DNA of 64,000 nucleotides, taken from contig NZ_VTFX01000004.1 in assembly GCF_009192775.1 (NCBI RefSeq), forward strand, positions 62,001-126,000, read 5' to 3'. This DNA is from Arthrobacter yangruifuii. GTDB taxonomy: Bacteria; Actinomycetota; Actinomycetes; Actinomycetales; Micrococcaceae. Positions 56,316 to 64,000 of this stretch are shown in pieces. Under the pieces are notes generated by a model that worked only from the letters and a program-made list of their open reading frames with translations, searched no databases and was not told the DNA's origin. The stretch's first letter is position 1, and each line of letters opens with the position of its first letter. Made by a program: the position numbers and the translations under genes.

Positions 56316-57629
56316 GTGAAGAATTTCCGACATCCCGCGGCGGCTATTGCAGGTGCCGCCGTCGTGGCGCTGCTGGCCGTAGGCTGCGGCGGCGGCGACA
56401 ATGAAGCTGCCAGCGAAGACAACCCCCTGGAGCTAAGCGTCACCACGTTCGGCACCTTCGGTTACGACGATCTGTACGCCGAATACGAAGAAGCCAACCC
56501 GGGCATCGACATCAAGCCCAACAACATTGACCGCGGTGCCAACGCGCAGACCGACCTGTTCACCAAACTCGCGGCCGGTTCGGGCGTCAGCGATGTTGTG
56601 GCCCTGGAGGAGGGCTGGCTCGGTGCCGTCATGGACGTCTCGGACCAGTTCGTAGACCTCAATGACTACGGTGCAGAGGACATCAAGGACAACTGGGTGG
56701 ACTGGAAGTTCAAGCAGGGCACCGACAGCGAGGGCCGGGTCATCGGCTACGGCACCGATATTGGCCCGCAGGGTCTGTGCTACAACGGCAAGCTCTTCGA
56801 AGCAGCCGGAATGCCCAGCGACCGTGAGGCGGTTGCCGAGCTCTTCGGTGGAGACGACGCCACCTGGGACACCTACTTCGAGCTCGGCAACCAGTACAAG
56901 GAGAAGACCGGCAACGCCTGGTATGACCAGTCCGGGTTCGTCTGGAACTCCATGGTGAACCAGATGGATGAGGGTTACTACACCGCGGACGGTGACCTCA
57001 ACATCGAAGGCAACACCGCCATGAAGGACCGGTTCATGCAGCTTGCTGCGGGCACCGAAGCGGGTCTTTCCGCCAACGAAACGAAGTGGGACTGGGGTAC
57101 GGGCCGGGCATTCACTGACGGCTCCTTCGCCACCTTCGTCTGCCCGGGCTGGATGCTCGGCACCATTCAGGAACAGCTTGAATCGGCAGGCGGCGGCGCG
57201 GACTCGGGCTGGGACTTCGCCGATGTTTTCCCCGGCGGAGCATCCAACTGGGGCGGCGCCTTCCTGGCAGTCCCCGAAACGTCCGAGCACAAGGAAGAGG
57301 CAGCCAAACTGGCCGCCTGGCTCACCGCCCCGGAACAGCAGGTGAAGCAGTCTGCAGCCGCTAACAACTTCCCCAGCACCATTGAGGCGCAGGAGCAGTT
57401 GGCTGAAGAGGCCACTCCCAACCCGATGTTCAACAACGCTCCCACCGGCGCAATCCTGGCCTCACGGGCAGAAGGCGTTGTTGCCCAGTTCAAGGGCCCG
57501 GACGATTCAGTCATCCAGGAGAAGGTCTTCGGCGCGGCTCTGACCCAGCTTGATGCAGGCAAGACCGACGGAGAAGGTGCCTGGAATGAAGCAGTCCAAC
57601 TCCTGAACGAGCTGGTCGTCAAGGACTAG
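56316..57629 (+). CDS. Sugar ABC transporter substrate-binding lipoprotein (CebE-like)
   Basis: Extracellular solute-binding protein of family 1, 437 residues, anchored by a lipobox (LLAVGC, Cys at about residue 24) after a typical signal. The mature part has ELSVTTFGTFGYDDLYAEYE at the N-terminus and a C-terminal helical section with AAKLAAWLTAPEQQVKQS. The GTG at 56316 has AAAGGAG five bases upstream. Context (GH1 glucosidase, CebR-like operator) suggests cello-oligosaccharides or another beta-glucoside, but the ligand cannot be read from sequence. Confidence 0.92.
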   Translation: MKNFRHPAAAIAGAAVVALLAVGCGGGDNEAASEDNPLELSVTTFGTFGYDDLYAEYEEANPGIDIKPNNIDRGANAQTDLFTKLAAGSGVSDVVALEEGWLGAVMDVSDQFVDLNDYGAEDIKDNWVDWKFKQGTDSEGRVIGYGTDIGPQGLCYNGKLFEAAGMPSDREAVAELFGGDDATWDTYFELGNQYKEKTGNAWYDQSGFVWNSMVNQMDEGYYTADGDLNIEGNTAMKDRFMQLAAGTEAGLSANETKWDWGTGRAFTDGSFATFVCPGWMLGTIQEQLESAGGGADSGWDFADVFPGGASNWGGAFLAVPETSEHKEEAAKLAAWLTAPEQQVKQSAAANNFPSTIEAQEQLAEEATPNPMFNNAPTGAILASRAEGVVAQFKGPDDSVIQEKVFGAALTQLDAGKTDGEGAWNEAVQLLNELVVKD

Positions 57630-57642
57630 CACTTATCGGAAC

Positions 57643-57668
57643 GGGGCCCCCGGGAATCCGGGGGCCCC
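57643..57668 (+). other. Stem-loop between binding-protein and permease genes
   Basis: Perfect 11-base arms GGGGCCCCCGG and CCGGGGGCCCC with a four-base loop, no T-tract. In sugar ABC operons such stems often stabilise the binding-protein mRNA so that it outnumbers the permeases. Confidence 0.7.
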
Positions 57669-57690
57669 TGGATGGACTGTGAGAATCGAC

Positions 57691-58692
57691 ATGACCGTAA
57701 CCACCAAGCGCCCCGCCGCAGCTGCAGCGCCGCCGCAAAAGATCAAACCCACCTTTAGGCAGCGGCTGAACGTCTGGGACGTCAAAGCCTCTCCCTACCT
57801 GTACATTTCCCCGTTCTTCCTGCTCTTCGCGCTGGTAGGCCTGTTTCCCCTGATTTACACGTTCTGGGTCTCGCTGCATGAGTGGCACCTCCTGAAAGGG
57901 CAGGGAGAGTTTGTCGGCCTGGGTAATTTCGCCGACGTCCTGGCAGACCGTTTCTTCTGGAACTCGCTGTTCAACACGATGAGCATTTTCCTGCTCTCCG
58001 CCATTCCGCAGCTGGCGGGCGCATTGGTGATCGCCGCCGTCCTGGACCAGAACATCCGGGCCAAGACCTTCTGGCGCATGAGCGTTCTGCTCCCGTATGT
58101 CGTCACGCCTGTCGCCGTCGCCCTGATTTTCACGAACATGTTCAATGAAGAGCACGGCCTCATCAACAGCTTCCTGGGCAACTTCGGTGTTGATCCGATC
58201 ATGTGGCGCACGGAGACGTTCCCGAGCCACGTGGCGATTGCCAGCATGGTCAACTGGCGGTGGACGGGCTACAACGCGCTGATCCTGCTGGCAGCCATGC
58301 AGGCAGTCCCGCGGGACATTTACGAATCCGCCGCCCTCGACGGCGCGGGTGCCGTACGGCGCTTCTTCAGCATCACCCTGCCGAGCATCCGCCCCACCAT
58401 GATCTTCGTCGTCATCACCTCCACCATCGGCGGCCTGCAGATCTTCACGGAACCGCGCCTGTTCGACCCGACGTTCGCAGGCGGCCCGCAGCGCCAGTTC
58501 CAGACCACCGTCCTCTACCTGTGGGAAATGGCTTTCCAACGGCAGGATTTCGGGGCTGCGTCTGCCATTGCCTGGCTCCTGTTCCTGATCATCGTTCTTT
58601 TCGGAGTCCTCAATCTGGCCCTGTCCAGGCGGATCGCGTCATCCGACGGCAGGCGGCAGCGCCGCCGGCCGGCAGCTGAAGGGAAGCACTAG
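57691..58692 (+). CDS. Sugar ABC transporter permease (CebF/MalF type)
   Basis: First membrane subunit of the importer, 333 residues from the ATG at 57691 (a GTG at 57679 is the alternative). Six membrane helices are visible, starting with LYISPFFLLFALVGLFPLIY. The EAA loop that contacts the ATPase is YESAALDGAGAVRRFFSITLP. The C-terminus is Arg-rich. It overlaps the next permease gene by one base. No ATPase is encoded in the operon. Confidence 0.93.
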   Translation: MTVTTKRPAAAAAPPQKIKPTFRQRLNVWDVKASPYLYISPFFLLFALVGLFPLIYTFWVSLHEWHLLKGQGEFVGLGNFADVLADRFFWNSLFNTMSIFLLSAIPQLAGALVIAAVLDQNIRAKTFWRMSVLLPYVVTPVAVALIFTNMFNEEHGLINSFLGNFGVDPIMWRTETFPSHVAIASMVNWRWTGYNALILLAAMQAVPRDIYESAALDGAGAVRRFFSITLPSIRPTMIFVVITSTIGGLQIFTEPRLFDPTFAGGPQRQFQTTVLYLWEMAFQRQDFGAASAIAWLLFLIIVLFGVLNLALSRRIASSDGRRQRRRPAAEGKH

Positions 58693-59597
58693 TGAGTATC
58701 CTCGAACGTCACACCACGCCCGGCCAGGAGCTACCGGCGCCGCGCCGGCGCCCGGCCCTGCGGCACCGCCTCCTCGGTAACGGCCTTCGCCCCGGCTACC
58801 TCACCTACGGCCTGCTCCTCGCCTTCTTTATTGGTTCCGCCTACCCTCTCTGGTGGTCCGCGGTGGTGGGCAGCCGGTCCAATGAAGCACTCAGCCTCAC
58901 CTGGCCGCCGCTGTTTCCCGGCGGCAACTTCTGGAAAAATGTTGCCGAAGTCATGGACACCATCCCCTTCTGGACGGCGCTGTGGAACAGCATCCTGATC
59001 TCGAGCATCATCACTGTCTCCGTGGTCATGTTTTCCACGCTTGCCGGCTACGCGTTCGCGAAACTCCGGTTCAAGGGAAACAACCTCCTGATGGTCGCGG
59101 TGGTGGCGACCATGGCAATTCCCACCCAGCTCGGCATCATTCCACTGTTCATGCTGATGCGGACCTTCGGCTGGACCGGTGAGATCGGTGCCGTCATTGT
59201 CCCCACCCTGGTCACGGCCTTCGGTGTGTTCTTTATGCGGCAGTACCTGGTGGACGTCATCCCCGACGAGCTGATCGAATCAGCCCGCATGGACGGCGCC
59301 AACATGATCAAGACCTTCTGGCATGTGGCACTGCCCGCAGCGAGACCTGCCATGGCCATCCTGAGCCTGTTTACCTTTATGTCCGCCTGGACGGACTTCC
59401 TCTGGCCGCTGCTGGTGCTGGACGCCGGCAACCCTACCCTCCAGACAGCACTCAGCCAGCTGCAATCCAACCGGTACACCGACTACTCGGTGGTCCTCAC
59501 CGGAGCCGTGCTGGCAACCATTCCCCTCCTCATCCTTTTCGCTGCGGCGGGCAAACAACTTATATCCGGAATCATGCAGGGAGCAGTGAAGGGCTAA
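58692..59597 (+). CDS. Sugar ABC transporter permease (CebG/MalG type)
   Basis: Second membrane subunit, 301 residues, with six membrane helices. The EAA loop is ELIESARMDGANMIKTFWHV with the usual Gly, and PAARPAMAILSLFTFMSAW follows. The GTG overlaps the preceding stop (TAGTG), and its stop overlaps the glucosidase ATG (TAATG). The family pairs with MalF-type subunits and a shared MsiK-like ATPase that must be encoded elsewhere. Confidence 0.93.
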   Translation: MSILERHTTPGQELPAPRRRPALRHRLLGNGLRPGYLTYGLLLAFFIGSAYPLWWSAVVGSRSNEALSLTWPPLFPGGNFWKNVAEVMDTIPFWTALWNSILISSIITVSVVMFSTLAGYAFAKLRFKGNNLLMVAVVATMAIPTQLGIIPLFMLMRTFGWTGEIGAVIVPTLVTAFGVFFMRQYLVDVIPDELIESARMDGANMIKTFWHVALPAARPAMAILSLFTFMSAWTDFLWPLLVLDAGNPTLQTALSQLQSNRYTDYSVVLTGAVLATIPLLILFAAAGKQLISGIMQGAVKG

Positions 59598-61054
59598 TGA
59601 CGAACAACACCACGGAGTGGAAGAACTTCCCGTCAGGCTTTATCTGGGGATCCGCCACGGCGGCAGCCCAGGTTGAAGGAGCTGCCCGGGAGGACGGGAA
59701 GGAAGACTCCGTCTGGGATGCGTTCGCCCGGACCCCCGGCAACGTGAGGAATCTGGATACTCCGGAAACCGCGGTGGACCACTATCACCGCATGCCGGCC
59801 GACGTGGCGCTGATGAAAGAACTGGGCCTGGATTCCTACCGGTTCTCCACCAGCTGGGCCAGGGTCCGGCCCGGAGACCGCGGCACCAACGCCAAAGGGC
59901 TGGACTTCTACTCCCGGCTGGTGGATGAACTGCTGGAAGCGGACATCCTGCCCTGGCTTACGCTCTACCACTGGGACCTGCCGCAGGCGCTCGAGGACAA
60001 GGGCGGATGGGCGAACCGGGACACCGCCTACCGCTTTGCGGAGTACGCGAATGATGTCTACTCGGCTTTGGGCGACCGGGTGCAGCACTGGACCACGTTC
60101 AACGAACCGTTCTGCTCCTCCCTGTTGGGGTACGGATCCGGCGTGCACGCACCCGGCCGGCAGGAACCCCGCGCCGCCGTTGCCGCGGTGCACCACCAGC
60201 ACCTGGCACACGGCCTGGCTGTCAATGAACTTCGCAGCCGCGGTGCCCGGCAGCTGGGCATCACGCTGAACCTGAGCAACTCCATCCCCCTCGACGCCGC
60301 GGATCCCGCAGACCTGGAAGCGGCCCGGCTTTTTGACTCCCTGCAGAACCGCATCTTCCTGGACCCCATCCTTCGCGGTGCGTACCCGGAAGACACTCTG
60401 CAGGATCTCGAGTCTTTCGGATTGCGCGAGGTCATCCTGGACGGGGACCTGGAGATCATCGGAGCTCCCATCGATTTCCTGGGCGTGAACCACTACCACG
60501 ATGACCAGATCAGCGGGCACCCGGATACAAGCGGTGCCGACGGCCACTCCGGAGGTTCGGGCCGGCCGGTGGCCTCGCCCTGGATCGGGGCCGAGCACAT
60601 TACCTTCCCCACCCGGGGACTCCCCCGCACCGCCATGGGCTGGGAGGTCAATCCGGACGGGCTGCGCAGGCTCCTGGTCCGGCTCGGCGAGGAGTATCCG
60701 GCCCTGCCCCCGCTGTACGTCACCGAAAACGGCGCTGCCTATGATGACGCCGTGAGCACGGACGGATCGGTCCACGATCCGGAGCGCACCCGGTTCATCC
60801 TGGACCACATCGGCGCCGTCGGGCGCGCCATCGATGCCGGTGCCGACGTGCGCGGATACTTCGTCTGGTCGCTGCTGGATAACTTCGAGTGGTCCTGGGG
60901 ATACAGCAAACGGTTCGGTATTGTGCGCGTGGATTACGAGACCATGGAACGTACCGTCAAGGACAGCGGCCATGCCTACAGCGCCCTGATCGCGGAATTC
61001 CGGGCCGGGGATACCCGCCGGGGCTCGCCCCTGGAAACAGCACCGGTGCCCTGA
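59597..61054 (+). CDS. Glycoside hydrolase family 1 beta-glucosidase
   Basis: Cytoplasmic retaining glycosidase of 485 residues. The GH1 N-terminal signature is FIWGSATAAAQVEGA. The acid/base is E170 in TTFNEP and the nucleophile is E377 in YVTENGA. The C-terminal aglycone region has SLLDNFEWSWGYSKRFGIV. There is no signal peptide, so it should split imported cellobiose or other beta-glucosides inside the cell. Streptomyces has the same set (cebEFG-bglC-cebR). Confidence 0.95.
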   Translation: MTNNTTEWKNFPSGFIWGSATAAAQVEGAAREDGKEDSVWDAFARTPGNVRNLDTPETAVDHYHRMPADVALMKELGLDSYRFSTSWARVRPGDRGTNAKGLDFYSRLVDELLEADILPWLTLYHWDLPQALEDKGGWANRDTAYRFAEYANDVYSALGDRVQHWTTFNEPFCSSLLGYGSGVHAPGRQEPRAAVAAVHHQHLAHGLAVNELRSRGARQLGITLNLSNSIPLDAADPADLEAARLFDSLQNRIFLDPILRGAYPEDTLQDLESFGLREVILDGDLEIIGAPIDFLGVNHYHDDQISGHPDTSGADGHSGGSGRPVASPWIGAEHITFPTRGLPRTAMGWEVNPDGLRRLLVRLGEEYPALPPLYVTENGAAYDDAVSTDGSVHDPERTRFILDHIGAVGRAIDAGADVRGYFVWSLLDNFEWSWGYSKRFGIVRVDYETMERTVKDSGHAYSALIAEFRAGDTRRGSPLETAPVP

Positions 61055-61125
61055 GTGGCCGGTAAAGTGGGTCCCGGCCCGCACTATCCGTCTCGAGGAA
61101 CCGACTTCAGTACAGGAAGGCAGCA

Positions 61126-62142
61126 ATGAGTGCTGAACCCGGGAGCAGGCCGGCCCCCACACTCGAAATGGTGGCGGCGCTGGCCGGAGTCTCGCGTGCC
61201 ACCGTGTCCCGTGTAGTGAATGGGGCCCAGTCCGTTGCACCGCATCTGGCGGAGTCTGTCGAGGAGGCCGTCCGGACCCTGAACTATGTTCCCAACCGTG
61301 CGGCCCGGACCCTGGCCAGCAGGCGGACCCACACGGTGACCCTGCTGGTTCCGGAATCCACCTCCAAGGTGTTCGCCGACCCGTTCTTTGCCACCGTGGT
61401 GGAAGGAGTGACCCGGTACCTGAACACCACCGAATACATGCTCAACATCGTCACGTCCTCGGAGACCGATCCGGACAAGACGCGCCGCTATCTGATGGGC
61501 GGCAACGTCGACGGTGTGCTCGTGGTCTCCCACCACAGCGGGGACCATTCCTGGGCCAGCCTGACGAACTCGCTGCCGGTGGTCTTCGCCGGCCGGCCGC
61601 TGGTCAACGCCGACGAAAGCTACTTCGTGGAGGTGGACAACGAGGAAGGCGCCGTGGCTGCCACGGCCCGTCTGGTGGAGGGCGGGCGCCGCCATATCGG
61701 CACTATCGCCGGCCCGCAGGACATGCCGCCGGGGGTGGACCGGCTGGCAGGCTGGCGCGCCGCACTGGCTGCGGGCGGCCTGGATGATGCCCTGGTGGAA
61801 ATCGGGGACTTCACCGTGACGTCCGGGGCTGCGGCCATGCGACGCCTGCTCGAGCGGGGCAAGCCGCTGGACGGCCTTTTCGTGGCTAATGACCAGATGG
61901 CAGCCGGGGCCTACTCCGTCATCAAGGAGAAGGGGCTGCGCATCCCGGAGGACATTGCCGTGGTGGGCTTTGACGATGATTACTTCGCCACCAGCGTGGT
62001 TCCGCTCCTGACCACCGTCCACCATCCCATCTCCGCCCTGGGGGAAAAGATGGCGGAGGTTCTTGTGGAACTCATTGAGGGCCGCCCCGCGGCACGGGTC
62101 TACCGTCTGCCCACCTCCCTGGTGGTGCGCGACTCCGCCTGA
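61126..62142 (+). CDS. LacI-family transcriptional regulator (CebR-like)
   Basis: Repressor of 338 residues. The N-terminal helix-turn-helix is TLEMVAALAGVSRATVSRVV with the hinge helix YVPNRAARTLASRRT. The periplasmic-binding-protein-like ligand domain follows (TVTLLVPES, GGNVDGVLVVS, GLFVANDQMAAGAYSVI, IAVVGFDDDYFATS). It most probably binds the two AGAGAGCGCTCTCT sites before the operon and releases them when an oligosaccharide is bound. The ATG at 61126 has GGAAGG six bases upstream. No operator is seen just before its own gene, so it is likely expressed with the operon. Confidence 0.92.
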   Translation: MSAEPGSRPAPTLEMVAALAGVSRATVSRVVNGAQSVAPHLAESVEEAVRTLNYVPNRAARTLASRRTHTVTLLVPESTSKVFADPFFATVVEGVTRYLNTTEYMLNIVTSSETDPDKTRRYLMGGNVDGVLVVSHHSGDHSWASLTNSLPVVFAGRPLVNADESYFVEVDNEEGAVAATARLVEGGRRHIGTIAGPQDMPPGVDRLAGWRAALAAGGLDDALVEIGDFTVTSGAAAMRRLLERGKPLDGLFVANDQMAAGAYSVIKEKGLRIPEDIAVVGFDDDYFATSVVPLLTTVHHPISALGEKMAEVLVELIEGRPAARVYRLPTSLVVRDSA

Positions 62143-62159
62143 GCCGGGCAGGATACAAA

Positions 62160-62197
62160 AAAGGCGGGCCCCCACCTTCCGGTGGGGGCCCGCCTTT
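62160..62197. terminator. Bidirectional rho-independent terminator
   Basis: Perfect 17-base arms (62160-62176 and 62181-62197) with a TTCC loop. Upstream A-run and downstream TTT give T-tracts in both directions. It ends both the lacI-type transcript and rpsA. Confidence 0.95.
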
Positions 62198-62243
62198 GTG
62201 CGGTTACCGGCTCCGGTGAACCGGAGTCAGCAGCCTGGGGGAA

Positions 62244-63716
62244 TTAGTTTCCCGTGAGCTTCTCGCGCAGTGCAGCCAGGGCTTCGTCGGAAGCCAGCGT
62301 GCCGGCACCCGTCTCGGCAACGGCCGGCTCGGAGGAGTAGCTGGTGGTGCCGGAATCGTTGGATTCCGATGCAGCAGCGATGTCCTCGGAGTTGTGCTGG
62401 GCGACCTGCTTCTTGTGGGCTTCCCAACGGGCCTGGGCGTCAGCGTACTGCTGCTCCCAAGCGGCGCGCTGGGTCTCGTAGCCTTCGAGCCATTCGTTGG
62501 ACTCGGGGTCGAAGCCCTCCGGGTACTTGTAGTTGCCGGCTTCGTCGTACTCTGCGGCCATGCCGTACAGAGCCGGATCGAATTCGGTGCCCTCGGGATC
62601 GACGCCCTCGTTGGCCTGCTTCAGGGACAGCGAGATGCGGCGGCGCTCAAGATCGATGTCGATGACCTTGACGAACAGTTCGTCCCCAACGGAGACAACC
62701 TGCTCGGCGAGCTCCACGTGGCGGACAGCCAGCTCGGAGATGTGGACCAGGCCTTCGATGCCGTCTTCGACGCGAACGAACGCGCCGAACGGAACCAGCT
62801 TGGTGACCTTACCCGGAACAACCTGGCCGAGGGCGTGGGTGCGGGCGAAGGTCTGCCACGGATCTTCCTGCGTAGCCTTCAGCGACAGGGAGACACGCTC
62901 GCGGTCGAGGTCAACTTCCAGAACCTCAACGGTGACTTCCTGGCCAACTTCAACGACCTCGGAGGGGTGGTCGATGTGCTTCCAGGACAGCTCGGAGACG
63001 TGCACGAGGCCGTCTACGCCGCCAAGGTCCACGAAGGCACCGAAGTTGACGATGGAGGAAACAACGCCCGGACGAACCTGGCCCTTTTCCAGCTTGTTGA
63101 GGAACGTGGAGCGAACCTCGGACTGGGTCTGCTCGAGCCAGGCACGGCGGGACAGCACAACGTTGTTGCGGTTCTTGTCCAGCTCGATGATCTTGGCTTC
63201 GATCTGCTGACCGATGTACGGAGCCAGGTCGCGGACACGACGCATCTCCACGAGGGATGCCGGCAGGAAGCCGCGCAGCCCGATGTCGAGGATAAGACCA
63301 CCCTTGACAACCTCGATGACGGTACCGGTAACGACGCCGTCTTCTTCCTTGACCTTCTCGATGTCGCCCCAGGCACGCTCGTACTGAGCACGCTTCTTGG
63401 AGAGGATCAGACGGCCTTCTTTGTCTTCCTTGGTGAGCACCAGGGCTTCGACCTGATCGCCGACGGAGACAACGTCTCCGGGATCAACGTCGTGCTTGAT
63501 GGAAAGCTCGCGGGAAGGAATGACACCCTCGGTCTTGTAACCGATGTCGAGCAGGACCTCGTCGCGGTCAACCTTGACAACGGTACCTTCGACGAGATCG
63601 CCGTCGTTGAAGTACTTGATCGTTGCGTCAATCGCGGCGAGGAAGTCCTCGGCAGTACCGATGTCGTTGATGGCGACCTGCGGGGTACCGGACTTCTCGT
63701 TGGTGGTGATGGTCAT
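62244..63716 (-). CDS. rpsA: 30S ribosomal protein S1
   Basis: RNA-binding ribosomal protein of 490 residues. Four S1 domains are visible, beginning near residues 38 (GDLVEGTVVKVDRDEVLLDI), 122 (GVVTGTVIEVVKGGLILDI), 210 (VRPGVVSSIVNFGAFVDLGG) and 295 (VVPGKVTKLVPFGAFVRVED). An acidic, Glu/Trp/Tyr-rich tail and a Ser/Ala-rich end follow, as in other actinobacteria. The ATG at 63716 has GGAG eight bases upstream. In organisms with leaderless mRNAs S1 is less needed for those messages, which is relevant to this window. Confidence 0.97.
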   Translation of the reverse strand: MTITTNEKSGTPQVAINDIGTAEDFLAAIDATIKYFNDGDLVEGTVVKVDRDEVLLDIGYKTEGVIPSRELSIKHDVDPGDVVSVGDQVEALVLTKEDKEGRLILSKKRAQYERAWGDIEKVKEEDGVVTGTVIEVVKGGLILDIGLRGFLPASLVEMRRVRDLAPYIGQQIEAKIIELDKNRNNVVLSRRAWLEQTQSEVRSTFLNKLEKGQVRPGVVSSIVNFGAFVDLGGVDGLVHVSELSWKHIDHPSEVVEVGQEVTVEVLEVDLDRERVSLSLKATQEDPWQTFARTHALGQVVPGKVTKLVPFGAFVRVEDGIEGLVHISELAVRHVELAEQVVSVGDELFVKVIDIDLERRRISLSLKQANEGVDPEGTEFDPALYGMAAEYDEAGNYKYPEGFDPESNEWLEGYETQRAAWEQQYADAQARWEAHKKQVAQHNSEDIAAASESNDSGTTSYSSEPAVAETGAGTLASDEALAALREKLTGN

Positions 63717-64000
63717 GTAGTTGGGACTCCGATGTGGAAGTTGTTTTGTATTCCGGACCGGCTTCCACTAAACCCGCGGCATGCCTAACGGCCGCCGCAA
63801 GCAGGTTACTTGCCCAAGTGCAGGCCCTAGGCACGAAAACGCCTCTGACACACAGCTTGTTTGTCCGGAGATGGACAGGATTGGTAATAACTCGCGCTAT
63901 TACGCGCCCGATCAGTCTAGCCGGACGCGCCAACGCAGGTCAAAGGGAACCGGCGCGCCGCGGGCACAAAAACACGTGGCCGACTACTTGGGCGGCTAGA
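63717..64000. other. Region upstream of rpsA
   Basis: No gene is seen up to the window edge. Inverted GTAATA/TATTAC arms around 63892-63905 lie in an AT-rich patch that may hold the rpsA promoter, but no -35/-10 pair is convincing. The leader would be long, about 150 bases or more. Confidence 0.4.

Overview
The window is GC-rich DNA from an actinobacterium. Gene content and order point to the Micrococcaceae, close to Arthrobacter. The signs are an OpcA-dependent glucose-6-phosphate dehydrogenase, WhiA-YvcK-RapZ, a SufR-led suf operon next to an ABC transporter and heme A synthase, a DUF222/HNH gene, frequent GTG/TTG starts, and many genes with a -10-like hexamer only 6-7 bases before the start codon. 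Species cannot be named from sequence alone. I recognise 56 protein genes and no rRNA, tRNA, CRISPR array, insertion sequence or prophage.

Layout. 0-2 kb (+): end of an ECF vitamin transporter (ATPase and EcfT) and a membrane-anchored zinc peptidase. 2.3-6.1 kb (-): DUF222/HNH nuclease, KptA-type RNA phosphotransferase, HAD phosphatase, NTF2-like protein. 6.1-11 kb (-): sufR-sufB-sufD-sufC-sufT for iron-sulfur assembly, with no cysteine desulfurase. 11-15.3 kb: an ABC exporter plus ctaA (+), then a palindrome-rich gap and ctaB (-), the two enzymes of heme A synthesis. 15.7-24 kb (+): one tight pentose-phosphate/glycolysis operon, tkt-tal-pgi-zwf-opcA-pgl. 24-27.6 kb (-): gap-pgk-tpiA-secG. 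27.8-38.1 kb (-): sodA, whiA-yvcK-rapZ-uvrC, plsC, gph, uvrA. 38.2-43.2 kb (-): an unknown lipoprotein and a heterodimeric ABC exporter with a YtrA-type GntR regulator. 43.3-49.9 kb: metallo-beta-lactamase fold protein, methyltransferase, Ski2-like helicase, acetyltransferase, proline iminopeptidase, two small hypothetical genes. 50-56 kb: alcohol dehydrogenase, uvrB, coaE (-), then an IMPACT-family protein and a ribosomal RNA-type methyltransferase (+). 56-62.1 kb (+): a complete cello-oligosaccharide/beta-glucoside uptake operon (binding protein, two permeases, GH1 glucosidase, LacI regulator) with two identical operators around its promoter. 62.2-63.7 kb (-): rpsA.

How it fits together. 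Most of the window is core housekeeping: central carbon flux with NADPH supply, Fe-S and heme A cofactors for respiration, all three UvrABC subunits, and cell-envelope regulation. The clearest accessory block is the sugar operon between the coaE region and rpsA.

The points most worth following are: (1) an inverted repeat, CCGGTGC-N6-GCACCGG, upstream of both tkt and gap, which may mark a shared regulator of the two sugar-phosphate operons; (2) the recurring TANNNT hexamer 6-7 bases before 14 start codons, suggesting widespread leaderless mRNAs, including uvrA, uvrB and uvrC; (3) the twin 14-bp operators of the sugar operon; (4) a 53-base palindromic element between ctaA and ctaB; (5) an in-frame 27-bp duplication in ecfT.
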